A DNA stretch of 64,000 bases from JACPYM01 sp963699175 (GCA_963699175.1 OY969418.1:3100001-3164000), one strand, 5' to 3'; positions 8,796 to 17,661 are shown, counted from the stretch's first letter. Notes: generated by a model from the letters alone, not told the origin. Program-made: numbers and translations.

Positions 8796-9617
8796 ATGCA
8801 GTCCCCACTTCGCATTGGCTTGATGGCCGAGGCGCGCTACTTAAGCCAGAGTCAACCCACCGGTTTGAAAAATGCCCTGGAAGCGCGCGGCCATCACATC
8901 ATTCTGATTGACCCGCAACAAAGCTTTTACGTGATGGGCGAACACCACTGGCTCAACGGTCTCGACCTGATTGTCGGGCGTGGGCGCAGTTGGGGCTTGC
9001 TCGGACTGTTGGGCTGGGCGGAAGAGCGCGGCGTGAAGACGATCAATACGCGCGCTTCGATTGCTGCCGTGCACAACAAAGCGCAGATGTCCATCTCGTT
9101 CGCCAACGCAGGCGTGCCCATTCCGCAAACCTATTTTGGCAGCGTGGCGCAGTTGGCTGCCAACATTCCCGCCGAACATTACCCCATCATCTTGAAGCCG
9201 ATCTTTGGCGACAACTCGCGCGGCTTGCTGGTGGTGAACGCGCCGGACGAGATGGCGAAGACCGATTGGCCGGAGCCGGTGGCCTTGGCGCAGCGCTATT
9301 TCAAGACTGACGGCTATGACCTGAAACTCTATGGCGTCGGCGATCAGATTTGGGCCGTGCGCAAGGAATCGCCCTTCAATCCGCGCGCGGAAGGCGAGCC
9401 GTCGCGCGCCGGCCTAGTTGAAATAACGCCAGCGTTGGAAAAGCTGGGGCAGCAGTGTGGACGGCTGTTTGGCTTGGATTTGTTCGGCGTGGACACCATC
9501 ATTACCGATGATGGGCCGCTGGTGATCGAGATCAATGATTATCCGAATTACACGGGCGTGCCGGAGGGGAACGAGCGATTGGCGGATTTTGTGGAGCAGA
9601 GTGTGACACGCGGCTGA
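8796..9617 (+). CDS. ATP-grasp enzyme 1 (ITPK/RimK-like)
   Basis: This 273-residue cytoplasmic protein starts at 8796. An upstream in-frame ATG at 8742 lacks a binding site and would add a non-conserved lead. ATP-grasp landmarks are a pre-domain, NTRASIAAVHNKAQ, the lysine strand IILKPIFGDNSRG, YDLKLYGVG, and the metal-binding signature EINDYPNYTGVPEG (from residue 245). A Lys stands where RimK has Arg in D-x-R, and RimK's N-x-H-R-G-G segment is absent. This is the most diverged of the four paralogues, with PNY for PGY. It may ligate an amine to a carboxylate or phosphorylate a small molecule; the sequence favours neither firmly. The aminotransferase follows after 29 bases. Confidence 0.8.
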   Translation: MQSPLRIGLMAEARYLSQSQPTGLKNALEARGHHIILIDPQQSFYVMGEHHWLNGLDLIVGRGRSWGLLGLLGWAEERGVKTINTRASIAAVHNKAQMSISFANAGVPIPQTYFGSVAQLAANIPAEHYPIILKPIFGDNSRGLLVVNAPDEMAKTDWPEPVALAQRYFKTDGYDLKLYGVGDQIWAVRKESPFNPRAEGEPSRAGLVEITPALEKLGQQCGRLFGLDLFGVDTIITDDGPLVIEINDYPNYTGVPEGNERLADFVEQSVTRG

Positions 9618-9646
9618 GTAAGAAACACCGAAACTGAGGCAACGCT

Positions 9647-10972
9647 ATGAACCAGCAAAACAACTCCAATCAGCTTCATCCACACACCAATCGCCGCTCG
9701 TTTCTCAAAGGATTCGCTGGCAGCGCAGCGGCGCTCTCACTTATTCCTACGTTGGGCGAGGCTGGCACGAGCGGCGAGTTATGGCGTGCTGCCACTCGGC
9801 TCACCAATGCCGACACTCCGAATGAATCGTTTTGGCACTTGGTGAAAGAACAATTCACCATCAAGCCCAAGTTCACCATGCTGAACGCCGCCAATCTCTG
9901 CCCTTCGCCACACATGGTCAGAGAGCGAGTTTTTCAATTGACCAACGATCTGGACAGCGATGTCTCGTTTCAGAATCGCGCCAAGTTCGACGCGTTACGC
10001 GAAGAGGCGCGCCGGAAGCTCGCCAGCTTGCTGGGCGCAACAGAAGACGAGATTGCCATCGTCAGGAATACCAGCGAAGCCAACAACCTGATCGTCGCCG
10101 GGCTGGAATTGAAAGCCGGTGATGAAGTTGTGCTCTTTGACCAAAATCATCCGACTAACTACGTCGCGTGGGATGTCCGTGCCGCGCGGCAGGGCTTCAC
10201 TGTCAAACGTGTCAGTTTGCCGAACCCACCAGAGAGCGTAGACCAAATATTGACGGCCTTTCGCGCAGCACTCACAGCCAAAACCAAAGTGTTGAGCTTC
10301 ACCGATGTTTCCAGTACAACCGGCGTGCGCTTGCCCAGCCAGGAGCTATGCCGAATGGCGCGTGAGCGTGGCATCTACTCGCACGTAGACGGCGCGCAGA
10401 CCTTTGGCTCGCTGGCGCGCAATCTTCACGAACTGGGCTGCGACTCGTATTCCGGCAGCGCGCACAAGTGGTTTATGGGGCCGAAAGAGGCGGGCTTGCT
10501 CTATGTCCGCCAAGCGCGCATCGCGGAAATCTGGCCGAGCGTGGTCGGCGTGGGTTGGGGCAACAAGGTCGAGACCTCCGCGCGTGGCGCGCGCAAGTTC
10601 GAGACGCTGGGCCAGCGTGATGATGCGGCAGTTTCTGCTATGGGTGTGACAGTGGATTTCCATAACCTAATTGGCCCTACACGCATCGAGGCGCGCATTC
10701 GAGAATTAGCGACAGCCCTGAAAGAAGGCATGGCGAAGATTCCGAGCGCGAAACTACGGACTTCGACCAAGCCAGAACTGAGCGCGGGCGTGTGCGTGGT
10801 CGAATTTAGTGGAATGGATCAGCAGAAGATTTATGAAGCGCTCTACGTTAAACACGGTATCGCGGGCGCGCCGACCGGTGGCGTGCGTCTCTGCCCTCAC
10901 GTGTACAACACGCTGGAAGAGATTGACCGCACCGTTGCGGCGCTCAATCAAGTGGTGAAGGAAATTTCTTAA
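9647..10972 (+). CDS. Tat-signal class V aminotransferase (isopenicillin-N-epimerase-like)
   Basis: This is a 441-residue protein. The N-terminus has a twin-arginine signal (NRRSFLKGFAG, then a hydrophobic stretch to about residue 38), so export to the periplasm is predicted. The remainder is a fold-type I PLP enzyme of the class V / isopenicillin-N-epimerase / cysteine-desulfurase-like group. It has NTSEANN, the Asp-His of HVDGAQTFG, and the PLP lysine in GSAHKWFMGPKEAG. Substrates in this group range from amino acids to peptides. It sits between ATP-grasp genes 1 and 2 with gaps of 29 and 15 bases, so it is probably co-transcribed with them. A secreted PLP enzyme beside cytoplasmic ATP-grasp enzymes is odd. 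Confidence 0.85.
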   Translation: MNQQNNSNQLHPHTNRRSFLKGFAGSAAALSLIPTLGEAGTSGELWRAATRLTNADTPNESFWHLVKEQFTIKPKFTMLNAANLCPSPHMVRERVFQLTNDLDSDVSFQNRAKFDALREEARRKLASLLGATEDEIAIVRNTSEANNLIVAGLELKAGDEVVLFDQNHPTNYVAWDVRAARQGFTVKRVSLPNPPESVDQILTAFRAALTAKTKVLSFTDVSSTTGVRLPSQELCRMARERGIYSHVDGAQTFGSLARNLHELGCDSYSGSAHKWFMGPKEAGLLYVRQARIAEIWPSVVGVGWGNKVETSARGARKFETLGQRDDAAVSAMGVTVDFHNLIGPTRIEARIRELATALKEGMAKIPSAKLRTSTKPELSAGVCVVEFSGMDQQKIYEALYVKHGIAGAPTGGVRLCPHVYNTLEEIDRTVAALNQVVKEIS

Positions 10973-10987
10973 CACTGGACTTTTTGC

Positions 10988-11791
10988 ATGAAGATTGGCG
11001 TCATTTCAACACGTGAAAAAGCAGGCCGCAGCGGCTCCGTGATGCAGCAAGCGGCGGAATTGCTCAGCACACGCGGTGCAACTGTCGAGATGATCTATCC
11101 CGACGCGCAGTACACCGACGTGGCGGCGGTCAACGTTGCGCACGACCTCTACCTGCTCAAAGCGGGCACAGAGACGGCACTGAGTTACGCGGGCTTGCTG
11201 CACACGCTGGGTGCGCGGATTTTGAATCCTTACCCGACCGTCGTCTTGATGAAAGACAAGATTCTGGCAACGCGGGTCTTGCAACAGGCGGGCGTGCCGC
11301 TGCCCGGAACTTATTTTGCCGGATCGGCCGAGCAGCTTGCCGCGTTACTCGTAGACGGCCCGCTGGTCGTCAAACCGTTCTGGGGTGCTTCGCAAGGGCG
11401 TGGTGTGCAGATGATTCACAGCGCCGACGAATTGGCAACCGTCACAACTGACGACCTCTTCTTCGCACAGCGGCTGCACAAACCGGACGGGCGCGATTAC
11501 AAGCTCTACGTCATTGGCGAGCAGGTCTTCGGCGTGCGCCGCGTCTGGCCGCCGAAGACGCTGGAAGACAAGCTGGGCGAGGCCTTCGAGGTGCCGGAGG
11601 AGATGAAGCAGATTTGTTTTGCTTGTGGGCGGGCGTTTGGTATTGATCTGTTTGGCTTGGACATCATCACTTCAGATGGGAAACCGTTTGTGGTGGACAT
11701 CAACACATTTCCAGGGTTTAAGGGTGTGGCGGGGGCGGCGGAGTTGTTGGCGGATTACATTTTCACTGCGGGATTGAAACAAGCCGGTTGA
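10988..11791 (+). CDS. ATP-grasp enzyme 2 (ITPK-like)
   Basis: This 267-residue protein is homologous to the three other ATP-grasp enzymes nearby. Landmarks are NPYPTVVLMKDKILATRVLQQAGVPLP (hinge before the ATP domain), LVVKPFWGASQGRG (ATP-binding lysine and loop), RDYKLYVIGEQVFGVRR, and DINTFPGFKGV (from residue 237), which binds the metals. The D-I-N-x-F-P-G-[YF]-x-G-V pattern and the K-x-Y-V-x-G-E strand match inositol-trisphosphate 5/6-kinases better than RimK ligases. The 3' end overlaps a convergent DUF5615 gene by 29 bases, so the toxin-like pair was probably inserted next to it. Confidence 0.8.
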   Translation: MKIGVISTREKAGRSGSVMQQAAELLSTRGATVEMIYPDAQYTDVAAVNVAHDLYLLKAGTETALSYAGLLHTLGARILNPYPTVVLMKDKILATRVLQQAGVPLPGTYFAGSAEQLAALLVDGPLVVKPFWGASQGRGVQMIHSADELATVTTDDLFFAQRLHKPDGRDYKLYVIGEQVFGVRRVWPPKTLEDKLGEAFEVPEEMKQICFACGRAFGIDLFGLDIITSDGKPFVVDINTFPGFKGVAGAAELLADYIFTAGLKQAG

Positions 11792-12113
11792 CGTACTCTT
11801 CGGCTTCAGAAGCCTCCCAAATGAGCAAGAGTTCTTCAATCGCCTGCTGCTTGGGAAAGTCCTGCGAGACCAGAATCACACCGGAAGAAGTTTGATTGAC
11901 AATGAAGTTGGCGAAATGGCGCGGCATTGAACTGCGGTCGTGTGAAACTAACACTCGGCCTTCCCGCGCAGCAAACGCCAAGACCTCCGGGTCGGAAACG
12001 CCTTCCAGGCCAGCCACGTGACCGGTTTGAGAATCAATCGCAGGCTGAAGGCGTAGTAGGGCGCGGATGATGATGCCGCTGAAATCGTAGTCGCCCTGGA
12101 AGCGTACTTTCAC
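11763..12113 (-). CDS. DUF5615 PIN-like protein (toxin-type)
   Basis: This 116-residue protein has the DUF5615 pattern: an early acidic residue, GVSDPEVLAFAAREGRVLVSHD (two Asp, as in PIN nucleases), and a following R-H-F. In known genomes these proteins pair with DUF433 proteins as presumed toxin-antitoxin-like modules; activity has rarely been tested. The ATG overlaps the stop of the DUF433 gene (12110-12113). It runs against the surrounding plus-strand operon. Confidence 0.75.
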   Translation of the reverse strand: MKVRFQGDYDFSGIIIRALLRLQPAIDSQTGHVAGLEGVSDPEVLAFAAREGRVLVSHDRSSMPRHFANFIVNQTSSGVILVSQDFPKQQAIEELLLIWEASEAEEYVNRLVSIPQ

Positions 12114-12490
12114 TGCAGCTCAGTGGCCGGGCGGGCGGCTTGAGATAGCTTCTCTTGCCGGTGCGCGGCGAGTTTTTGATAAAGCAGATAGTTCTTTTCA
12201 CGCAACTCTTCGCGCAGCTTGTCGAAATCGCTCTCGACTTGGCGTAGGTACTCATCAATCATTTCGCGGTTGGCAAGATAGAAGGCGATGGCACCGTAAA
12301 TCTTTTCCAGCGGCAACGGTTGAAAGTCTTGCGCGATGCTTTCAGGCGTTTCGCCCTTGAGCCAGTTGATAATAACTGAGTCGAGCGAGACGCGCGTGCC
12401 CGCGATACGGTACGCGACGCGCGATTTACTCTCAAACTCGTAGTCGAGTTGCGTAACGTATTCTTTGCTCATTACGGGCACAGTTGACAT
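12110..12490 (-). CDS. DUF433 antitoxin-type protein
   Basis: This 126-residue protein carries the DUF433 core (YRIAGTRVSLDSVI, then TPESIAQDF and IYGAIAFYLAN), a winged-helix-like DNA-binding module. The C-terminal tail (about 95-126) is charged and helical and may bind the partner. It overlaps the downstream DUF5615 gene by four bases, the usual operon layout for the pair. Confidence 0.8.
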   Translation of the reverse strand: MSTVPVMSKEYVTQLDYEFESKSRVAYRIAGTRVSLDSVIINWLKGETPESIAQDFQPLPLEKIYGAIAFYLANREMIDEYLRQVESDFDKLREELREKNYLLYQKLAAHRQEKLSQAARPATELQ

Positions 12491-12544
12491 AGCGAGTGCA
12501 TTCTACCGCTAGCAGTCGCTGAGGGGAAGACGCGCTTTAGGTTT

Positions 12545-12991
12545 ATGGAAGACACGAACAGTTATAAGCAATCAAAGTTGATCATTATTGTTCCATTGGT
12601 GATCTCTATTTTCGGCTCTAGATTGCTAGACAAATATTGGCATATCTCTCTGTTCTTTAATTACTGCTTGGTTGTTCCTGTGGCGTTGCTCCCAACATAT
12701 TGGCTCGTTCCTGGGCGCAAGGTGAATTTCACTAAATTCCTGGGAATAGTTTTTGGTGCTACTTGTGTGTGCTTTGTTTTTCTCTATCTTATTCCAGAGT
12801 TATTAAAGCTGGTGATCCCTAGAGGATGGGCTTATGGCTTAACTGTTTTTGCACTGTTGCAAAGTATCTATTGGATTCCCTGGTACATAAGGAAGCAACC
12901 TATTTCATCGATCACTGGTATAGTTTGGCTATTATTTAGCCTGCTGTTAGCAGTCCCGCTAGGAATTCTGATTCAACGTAATAACTTGTGA
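12545..12991 (+). CDS. small integral membrane protein, unknown
   Basis: This 148-residue protein has four hydrophobic segments (about 12-30, 37-55, 65-90, 120-142) and short charged loops. I recognise no family. The gene is visibly richer in A+T than the surrounding genes and uses AT-ending codons, so it may have arrived with the neighbouring DUF433/DUF5615 pair. Its stop is 10 bases before ATP-grasp gene 3. Confidence 0.6.
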   Translation: MEDTNSYKQSKLIIIVPLVISIFGSRLLDKYWHISLFFNYCLVVPVALLPTYWLVPGRKVNFTKFLGIVFGATCVCFVFLYLIPELLKLVIPRGWAYGLTVFALLQSIYWIPWYIRKQPISSITGIVWLLFSLLLAVPLGILIQRNNL

Positions 12992-13001
12992 GGTCAATGA
13001 G

Positions 13002-13835
13002 ATGAAACTCCACTTTATGATCGTCCGCCGCGTCCCGCCCGTCCCCTCGCCCGTCCTGGTCGAGATGTACGAAGTCCTGCGCGGGCGCGGCTATACCATC
13101 ACAGAAGACATCGCTGAGGAAATCATTCAGCGTTCCGATACGCTCAAACCGAGCGCCGATATGTACCTGCTCAAATCGCATACGGAGCTGTCGCTCGCGT
13201 TGGCGGGCATCTTGCACGTGCAGGGCGCGAACATCTTGAATCCGTATCAATCCTGCTCGCTGATTCAGAGCAAGATCATCACGTCGCGCCTGTTGCTGGA
13301 AGCGGGCGTGCCTGCCCCAAAATCTTGGGTGAGTGGTGATTTGAATCTGGCAAAGCAGTTGTTGGAAGAACATCCGCTCATCATCAAGCCGCACATGGGT
13401 CATCGTGGCGCGGGCGTGCATCTGTGCCGGACGCCGGAGGATATTGACAAGATTCCGCCGCCCGTCACACCAATGATTATTCAGGAAGCGATTCCCGGTC
13501 ACGGCGAGGATTTGAAGATCTACGTCGCGGGGGAAGAAGTGTACGGCGTGCAGAAGCCGTTCTCTGAAACCAGCTTCTCGGTGCCGGGCCGCCCGGTGCC
13601 GATCAGCGATGAGGTGCGCGAGATTTCCTTGAAGGTGGGCAAGGTCTGCGGGCTGGGCCTATATGGCTTGGACATTATCGAGAGCGACCGCGGGCCGTTT
13701 GTGGTGGATGTCAACTATTTCCCCGGCTACAAGGGCGTGCCGAACGCGGCGGGGATGATTGCCGATTACATTGATGCTTATGCGCAAGGCAAGGTCAGTT
13801 TGACGCCGCCAAACCTAGCAGAAGCTAATGGCTAA
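13002..13835 (+). CDS. ATP-grasp enzyme 3 (best ITPK-like match)
   Basis: In this 277-residue protein GAGGT stands seven bases before the ATG. Landmarks are ANILNPYQSC...SKIITSRLLLEAGVP, LIIKPHMGHRGAG, IIQEAIPGHGEDLKIYVAGEEVYGVQKP, ISDEVREISLKVGKVCGLGLYGLDII and DVNYFPGYKGVP (from residue 236). The stretch from ISDEV to KGVP runs parallel to the C-terminal lobe of animal and plant inositol 1,3,4-trisphosphate 5/6-kinases (SDEVIRELSRAL, FGIDII, DINAFPGYEGV, recalled from known sequences). A 40-residue tail follows the domain. The last 8 bases overlap the MFS gene, so carrier and enzyme are translated together. Confidence 0.8.
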   Translation: MKLHFMIVRRVPPVPSPVLVEMYEVLRGRGYTITEDIAEEIIQRSDTLKPSADMYLLKSHTELSLALAGILHVQGANILNPYQSCSLIQSKIITSRLLLEAGVPAPKSWVSGDLNLAKQLLEEHPLIIKPHMGHRGAGVHLCRTPEDIDKIPPPVTPMIIQEAIPGHGEDLKIYVAGEEVYGVQKPFSETSFSVPGRPVPISDEVREISLKVGKVCGLGLYGLDIIESDRGPFVVDVNYFPGYKGVPNAAGMIADYIDAYAQGKVSLTPPNLAEANG

Positions 13836-15099
13836 GCGCGTTTGGAGTTCCATCTTCAGGCGGCCTAGCCGAGTTGTAACCCAACCGCCTGAAGGCGGGA
13901 CTCTAAACATCAACGCGTCGCTCTTCGTCATTATGGCCGAAGGCTTCCTCTCGCGCCTGAGCTTCGGGATTATCGGGTTTGCGCTGCCGCTCTTTGCCTA
14001 CCGCCGCATGGGCTTGAGCCTGACCCAAACGGGTTTCTTGTTCTCTCTCAATTTAATCGTCGAACAGTTGTTCAAACCAGTGATGGGCTGGGTGGCGGAT
14101 CGCGTTGGTTTGAAGCGAAGCTTCACGGCGGCGATTGCGCTGCGCAGCTTGGTGGCCTTGCTGCTCGCCTTTGCCAGTTCGCCGTGGCAGGTTTATGCGA
14201 TTCGGATGCTGCACGGCTTTTCGGAGTCGTTGCGCGACCCGTCGGTCAGTGCATTGATCGCCGAATACGCCGACAAGCGCAAGATGGCGGCGGCCTTTGG
14301 CTGGTACTCGTCGTTGAAGATGTCTGCCGGGTCGCTGGGCCGGGCGTTGGGCGGATGGTTGTTGTGGTGGACGGTGGACGCGTATGCAAAGCTCTTTCTG
14401 GTGGCTTTCGTGCTCTCGTTCTTGCCACTCTACGTGGTAGCGCGATATTTGCGCGAGCCGCCGCACCCGGAGCCGTACCCCAAGAGTAATGAAGCGACTT
14501 CCTCACTCACTTCATTTGCGCAGGCGGCGGAAACCAACATGTCGCTGTTGCCTATAGTAATTTTGGGGTCCTTGATAACCGGTACGGCGGGGATGATCAG
14601 CAACCTGTTCCCTGTGTTGGCAACCGAGTACGCGCATTTGAACGCGGCGCAGGCTGGCTCGATCTACACAATTGCGCCGGTGGTGACGATCTTCGCAGGG
14701 CCAGCGTTTGGCTGGTTGGCTGACAATGTGAGCCAGCGGCTGGTACTGTTAGTGCGCAGCCTGGCCAATATTTGTTCGTCATTGTTGTTCTGGTTCTGGC
14801 CAACGTTTATTGGGATGGCGGCGGGCAATGTAATTGACGCAACGGGCAAGGCGGCCTTTCGTCCGGCGTGGGGCGTGTTGATGGCGCGCGCGGCAAGCTT
14901 AGATCGGCGGCGGCGGGCGCGGGTGATGAGCTATTTCGGGTTGGGCGAAGGGATGGGTGAAGCGCTGGGGCCATTGCTGGGCGGTTTTTTGTGGGGACAT
15001 TTTGGTGTGGGTGTGATGTTAGGTGTGCGGGTAGTGATGGCGATAATCGCAGAGGTTTATGCCGTGATTGTGGCAAAAGACAATCGAAATCATCATTGA
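13828..15099 (+). CDS. MFS transporter
   Basis: This 423-residue protein has twelve hydrophobic segments and the MFS loop-2/3 motif GWVADRVGLKRS, with a related motif GWLADNVSQR in the second half. A charged N-terminus of about 30 residues precedes the first helix. It is clearly homologous to the MFS half of the 987-residue FHA-pseudokinase-MFS protein: both share MAE...LSRxS in helix 1, a GKAAFxPxWG segment, and an R-V-x-M/L-A-x-x-A-E-x-Y end. It lies between two ATP-grasp genes with an overlap on one side and probably moves their substrate or product. Direction and cargo cannot be told. Confidence 0.85.
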   Translation: MAKRVWSSIFRRPSRVVTQPPEGGTLNINASLFVIMAEGFLSRLSFGIIGFALPLFAYRRMGLSLTQTGFLFSLNLIVEQLFKPVMGWVADRVGLKRSFTAAIALRSLVALLLAFASSPWQVYAIRMLHGFSESLRDPSVSALIAEYADKRKMAAAFGWYSSLKMSAGSLGRALGGWLLWWTVDAYAKLFLVAFVLSFLPLYVVARYLREPPHPEPYPKSNEATSSLTSFAQAAETNMSLLPIVILGSLITGTAGMISNLFPVLATEYAHLNAAQAGSIYTIAPVVTIFAGPAFGWLADNVSQRLVLLVRSLANICSSLLFWFWPTFIGMAAGNVIDATGKAAFRPAWGVLMARAASLDRRRRARVMSYFGLGEGMGEALGPLLGGFLWGHFGVGVMLGVRVVMAIIAEVYAVIVAKDNRNHH

Positions 15100-15175
15100 C
15101 GAATTCACCCGGACTGGAAAGACCGGACTACTGCTAATCGCCGCTAGCGCGGCTGTAAAGCGAAAGGTAAAGATA

Positions 15176-16018
15176 ATGCGTATTTGCTTCTTAATGGAAC
15201 CGCCTCGTAGCCAAACTTCAGTGACCTATGACGTGCTGAACGGATTGAAATCCGGCGGCGCGGACGTAGAGATCGTGACTGAACGCAGCGGCTTGATTGA
15301 CCTGGAAAATTTCAAGTTCGATTACGACGCTTACCTGTTCAAATCACATTCGCCGTTGGCCGAATCACTGGCGGCGGCGGCGCACTATCGCGGGGCGAAG
15401 TTGCTCAACGAATATCCGGCGACGATGAAGGTGCGCGACAAGGTGTTGACCTGCACAATGCTGTTGCAGGCGGGCATTCCGACGCCACGTACCTTCGTGA
15501 CTGACACGCTGGATACATTGCGCCCCACCGTACGGCAGATGCCGATTGTCGTGAAGCCTTATCGCGGGCGGCGCGGGATGGGCATCGAGGTCTGTCTGAA
15601 TGAAGCAGAGTTCAATGCGCTGGTGGCTAGCCGTGCGGGTGACGGCCCGGCTGCCGATGACGATGGCGGCGAGGACGGCACGGCGCTGGGCGAGCGGTTG
15701 ATCTTTGCGCAAGAATACGAAGAGCACGAGCCATACGATTACAAAGCCTATGCGATTGGCGATTACGTCTACGCGATCAAGCGCATCTTCCCGGCCAAAA
15801 CCAAAGAAGAGAAGCTGGGCACGCCAGTCGGCGATGATCCCGAATTAGAGGATTTGGTGCGGCGCTGTGGAAAGCTGTTTGGTTTGGAATTGTATGGTGT
15901 TGATCTGGTTAAGACCCCGAAGGGCTATTCGGTGATCGAAGTCAACTGCTTCCCCGGTTATAAAGGCGTGCCGGAGGGGGGCGAACGTATCGCGCGTTTC
16001 ATTTTGGAACACGCCTAG
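15176..16018 (+). CDS. ATP-grasp enzyme 4 (ITPK-like)
   Basis: The ATG at 15176 follows AAAGG at a good distance and matches the N-termini of the paralogues; a GTG at 15068 would add 36 unlike residues. The protein has 280 residues. Landmarks are LLNEYPATMKVRDKVLTCTMLLQAGIP, IVVKPYRGRRGMG, YDYKAYAIGDYVYAIKRIFP, LFGLELYGVDLV and EVNCFPGYKGVPEGG (from residue 255). It has a 20-residue acidic insert (around DDDGGEDG) that the other three lack. It is the last enzyme gene before the phytase. Confidence 0.8.
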   Translation: MRICFLMEPPRSQTSVTYDVLNGLKSGGADVEIVTERSGLIDLENFKFDYDAYLFKSHSPLAESLAAAAHYRGAKLLNEYPATMKVRDKVLTCTMLLQAGIPTPRTFVTDTLDTLRPTVRQMPIVVKPYRGRRGMGIEVCLNEAEFNALVASRAGDGPAADDDGGEDGTALGERLIFAQEYEEHEPYDYKAYAIGDYVYAIKRIFPAKTKEEKLGTPVGDDPELEDLVRRCGKLFGLELYGVDLVKTPKGYSVIEVNCFPGYKGVPEGGERIARFILEHA

Positions 16019-16233
16019 CGGCTAGGCATAAATTAAATTGCGGTTGCCCAGAGGTTGTGGCAACACTCGCTCAGGGTAGCCTCATCGAAGGCATCCGCTT
16101 GAAGGTCTCGTAAGCGCGAGCCTCATTCAAGCGAATCATCAAGCAATTATTGGCTGAATTGACCTGGCGTGGAAAATTGGTTTATCAAACAGCCGATGGT
16201 GAGGCTCAAGAAATATAGGAGGACAATTCATTT

Positions 16234-17652
16234 ATGCAATTGAAACTTGGAAGACCGCAGGGCAAATGGCTCTACCTACAGATCGCTTTGTTGGCGTTGG
16301 CTTTTGTTTCAGGCACGGTGTTCGCGCAATTCAACGACATCGTCTCCGACAGCAACAAGGCGGAGAAGAAGGCCGAAAAAGAGAAGCATAAAACTGAAAA
16401 AGACAAACTCAAGAAGGCCAAAAAGGATAAGGACGACGATGATGAGGATGATGACGACAAGGCAGAGGATGCGAAGCAGATAGAGAAAGATCGCGTCAAG
16501 GCCGAGAAGAAGACCAAAGAAGAGTCTGAAAAGCGCGCTAAGGAAGAGACAAAGGAAGCAAAGTCGGATAAGGCTGCCAAACCAGCCGTAAAGAGCGAGA
16601 CCAGTCAGGAAAGCAAATCACTCAGCAAATCCGATCAAAAGAAGGTTGATACGGATGCCAATCGTGGCCCGGCCCCAGTGGCAGTGAAGGCCGATCTCGA
16701 AACAGTCCATGCCACGGTCGAGACCGAACCAGTGCCGCATAGCGGCGACGCGGCGGATGACCCCGCAATTTGGGTTCATCCGACCGACCCGTCGAAGAGC
16801 ACCATCATCGGCACCAACAAACAGGGCGGCATCGCCGTCTATGATCTTAGCGGCAAGCAGCTTCAATACCTGTCTGACGGTTTGCTCGATAACGTGGACT
16901 TGCGCGACGGTTTCACGCTCGGCGGCAAGCCTGTCAGCCTCGTCACGGCCAGCAATCGCAAAGACAATTCGATGGTGATCTACCAGGTCAACCCGCAGAC
17001 ACGTCTGCTCGAAAACGTCGCGGCGCGCTCGGTCAAGCACGGCATTGCGATCTACGGGATGTGTATGTACAAGAGTCCCAAGACTGGCAAGACCTTCTAT
17101 TTCGGCACAAGCAAGACGGGCGACGTTGAACAGTTCGAGCTATTTGACAATGGCAGCGGCAAAGTGGATGCCAAATCCGTCCGCAGGTTCAAAGTTGGCA
17201 GCGTGGTGGAAGGTTGTGTTGCTGATGATGAACTCGGCCACTTCTATATCAGCGAAGAAGCGGTCGGCATTTGGAAATATAATGCCGAACCCGATGGCGG
17301 CACGCAGCGCACGCAGGTCGGCAAAGTCGGTGACGGCCACTTGTTCGCCGATGTCGAAGGCTTGGCGATTGCCTACGGCTCGAATGGCAAGGGTCATCTG
17401 ATTGCGTCGAGCCAGGGCAATTATTCCTACGTCGTTTATAAGCGTGAGGGCAACAACGAATTCGTCAAAAAGTTCCGCGTCGGTGACGGCACAATTGACG
17501 GCACGGAAGAGACCGATGGCATTGACGTGACAACAGCCAACCTGGGCGACAGGTTCCCCAAAGGCGTCTTCGTTGTCCACGATGGCTTCAACGACAAAGG
17601 CACCAAGAATCAGAACTTCAAGCTGGTGCCGCTGGAAGCAATCTTAAAGTAG
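16234..17652 (+). CDS. secreted beta-propeller phytase with charged linker
   Basis: This 472-residue protein has a signal peptide (hydrophobic 13-30, cleavage after VFA). Residues about 45-130 are almost entirely Lys/Glu/Asp and likely form a coiled coil or extended linker. Residues about 150-472 are a six-bladed beta-propeller phytase. Landmarks are DDPAIWVHP, TNKQGGIAVYDLSGK, EGCVADDELGHFYISEEAVGIWKY, ADVEGLAIAYG, the stretch from HLIASSQGN to YVVYKR, and KGVFVVHDG. Such enzymes use calcium to release phosphate from myo-inositol hexakisphosphate outside the cell. AGGAGG precedes the ATG. It follows four ATP-grasp genes and precedes another propeller gene. Confidence 0.9.
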   Translation: MQLKLGRPQGKWLYLQIALLALAFVSGTVFAQFNDIVSDSNKAEKKAEKEKHKTEKDKLKKAKKDKDDDDEDDDDKAEDAKQIEKDRVKAEKKTKEESEKRAKEETKEAKSDKAAKPAVKSETSQESKSLSKSDQKKVDTDANRGPAPVAVKADLETVHATVETEPVPHSGDAADDPAIWVHPTDPSKSTIIGTNKQGGIAVYDLSGKQLQYLSDGLLDNVDLRDGFTLGGKPVSLVTASNRKDNSMVIYQVNPQTRLLENVAARSVKHGIAIYGMCMYKSPKTGKTFYFGTSKTGDVEQFELFDNGSGKVDAKSVRRFKVGSVVEGCVADDELGHFYISEEAVGIWKYNAEPDGGTQRTQVGKVGDGHLFADVEGLAIAYGSNGKGHLIASSQGNYSYVVYKREGNNEFVKKFRVGDGTIDGTEETDGIDVTTANLGDRFPKGVFVVHDGFNDKGTKNQNFKLVPLEAILK

Positions 17653-17661
17653 CTTTGCATA

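Noticed and set aside
8796..16018. RiPP (graspetide) cluster reading of the ATP-grasp genes
   Set aside because: No small precursor gene with a repeated Thr/Glu/Asp core was seen between the ATP-grasp genes, and the enzymes lack RimK-type features; kept only as an alternative.
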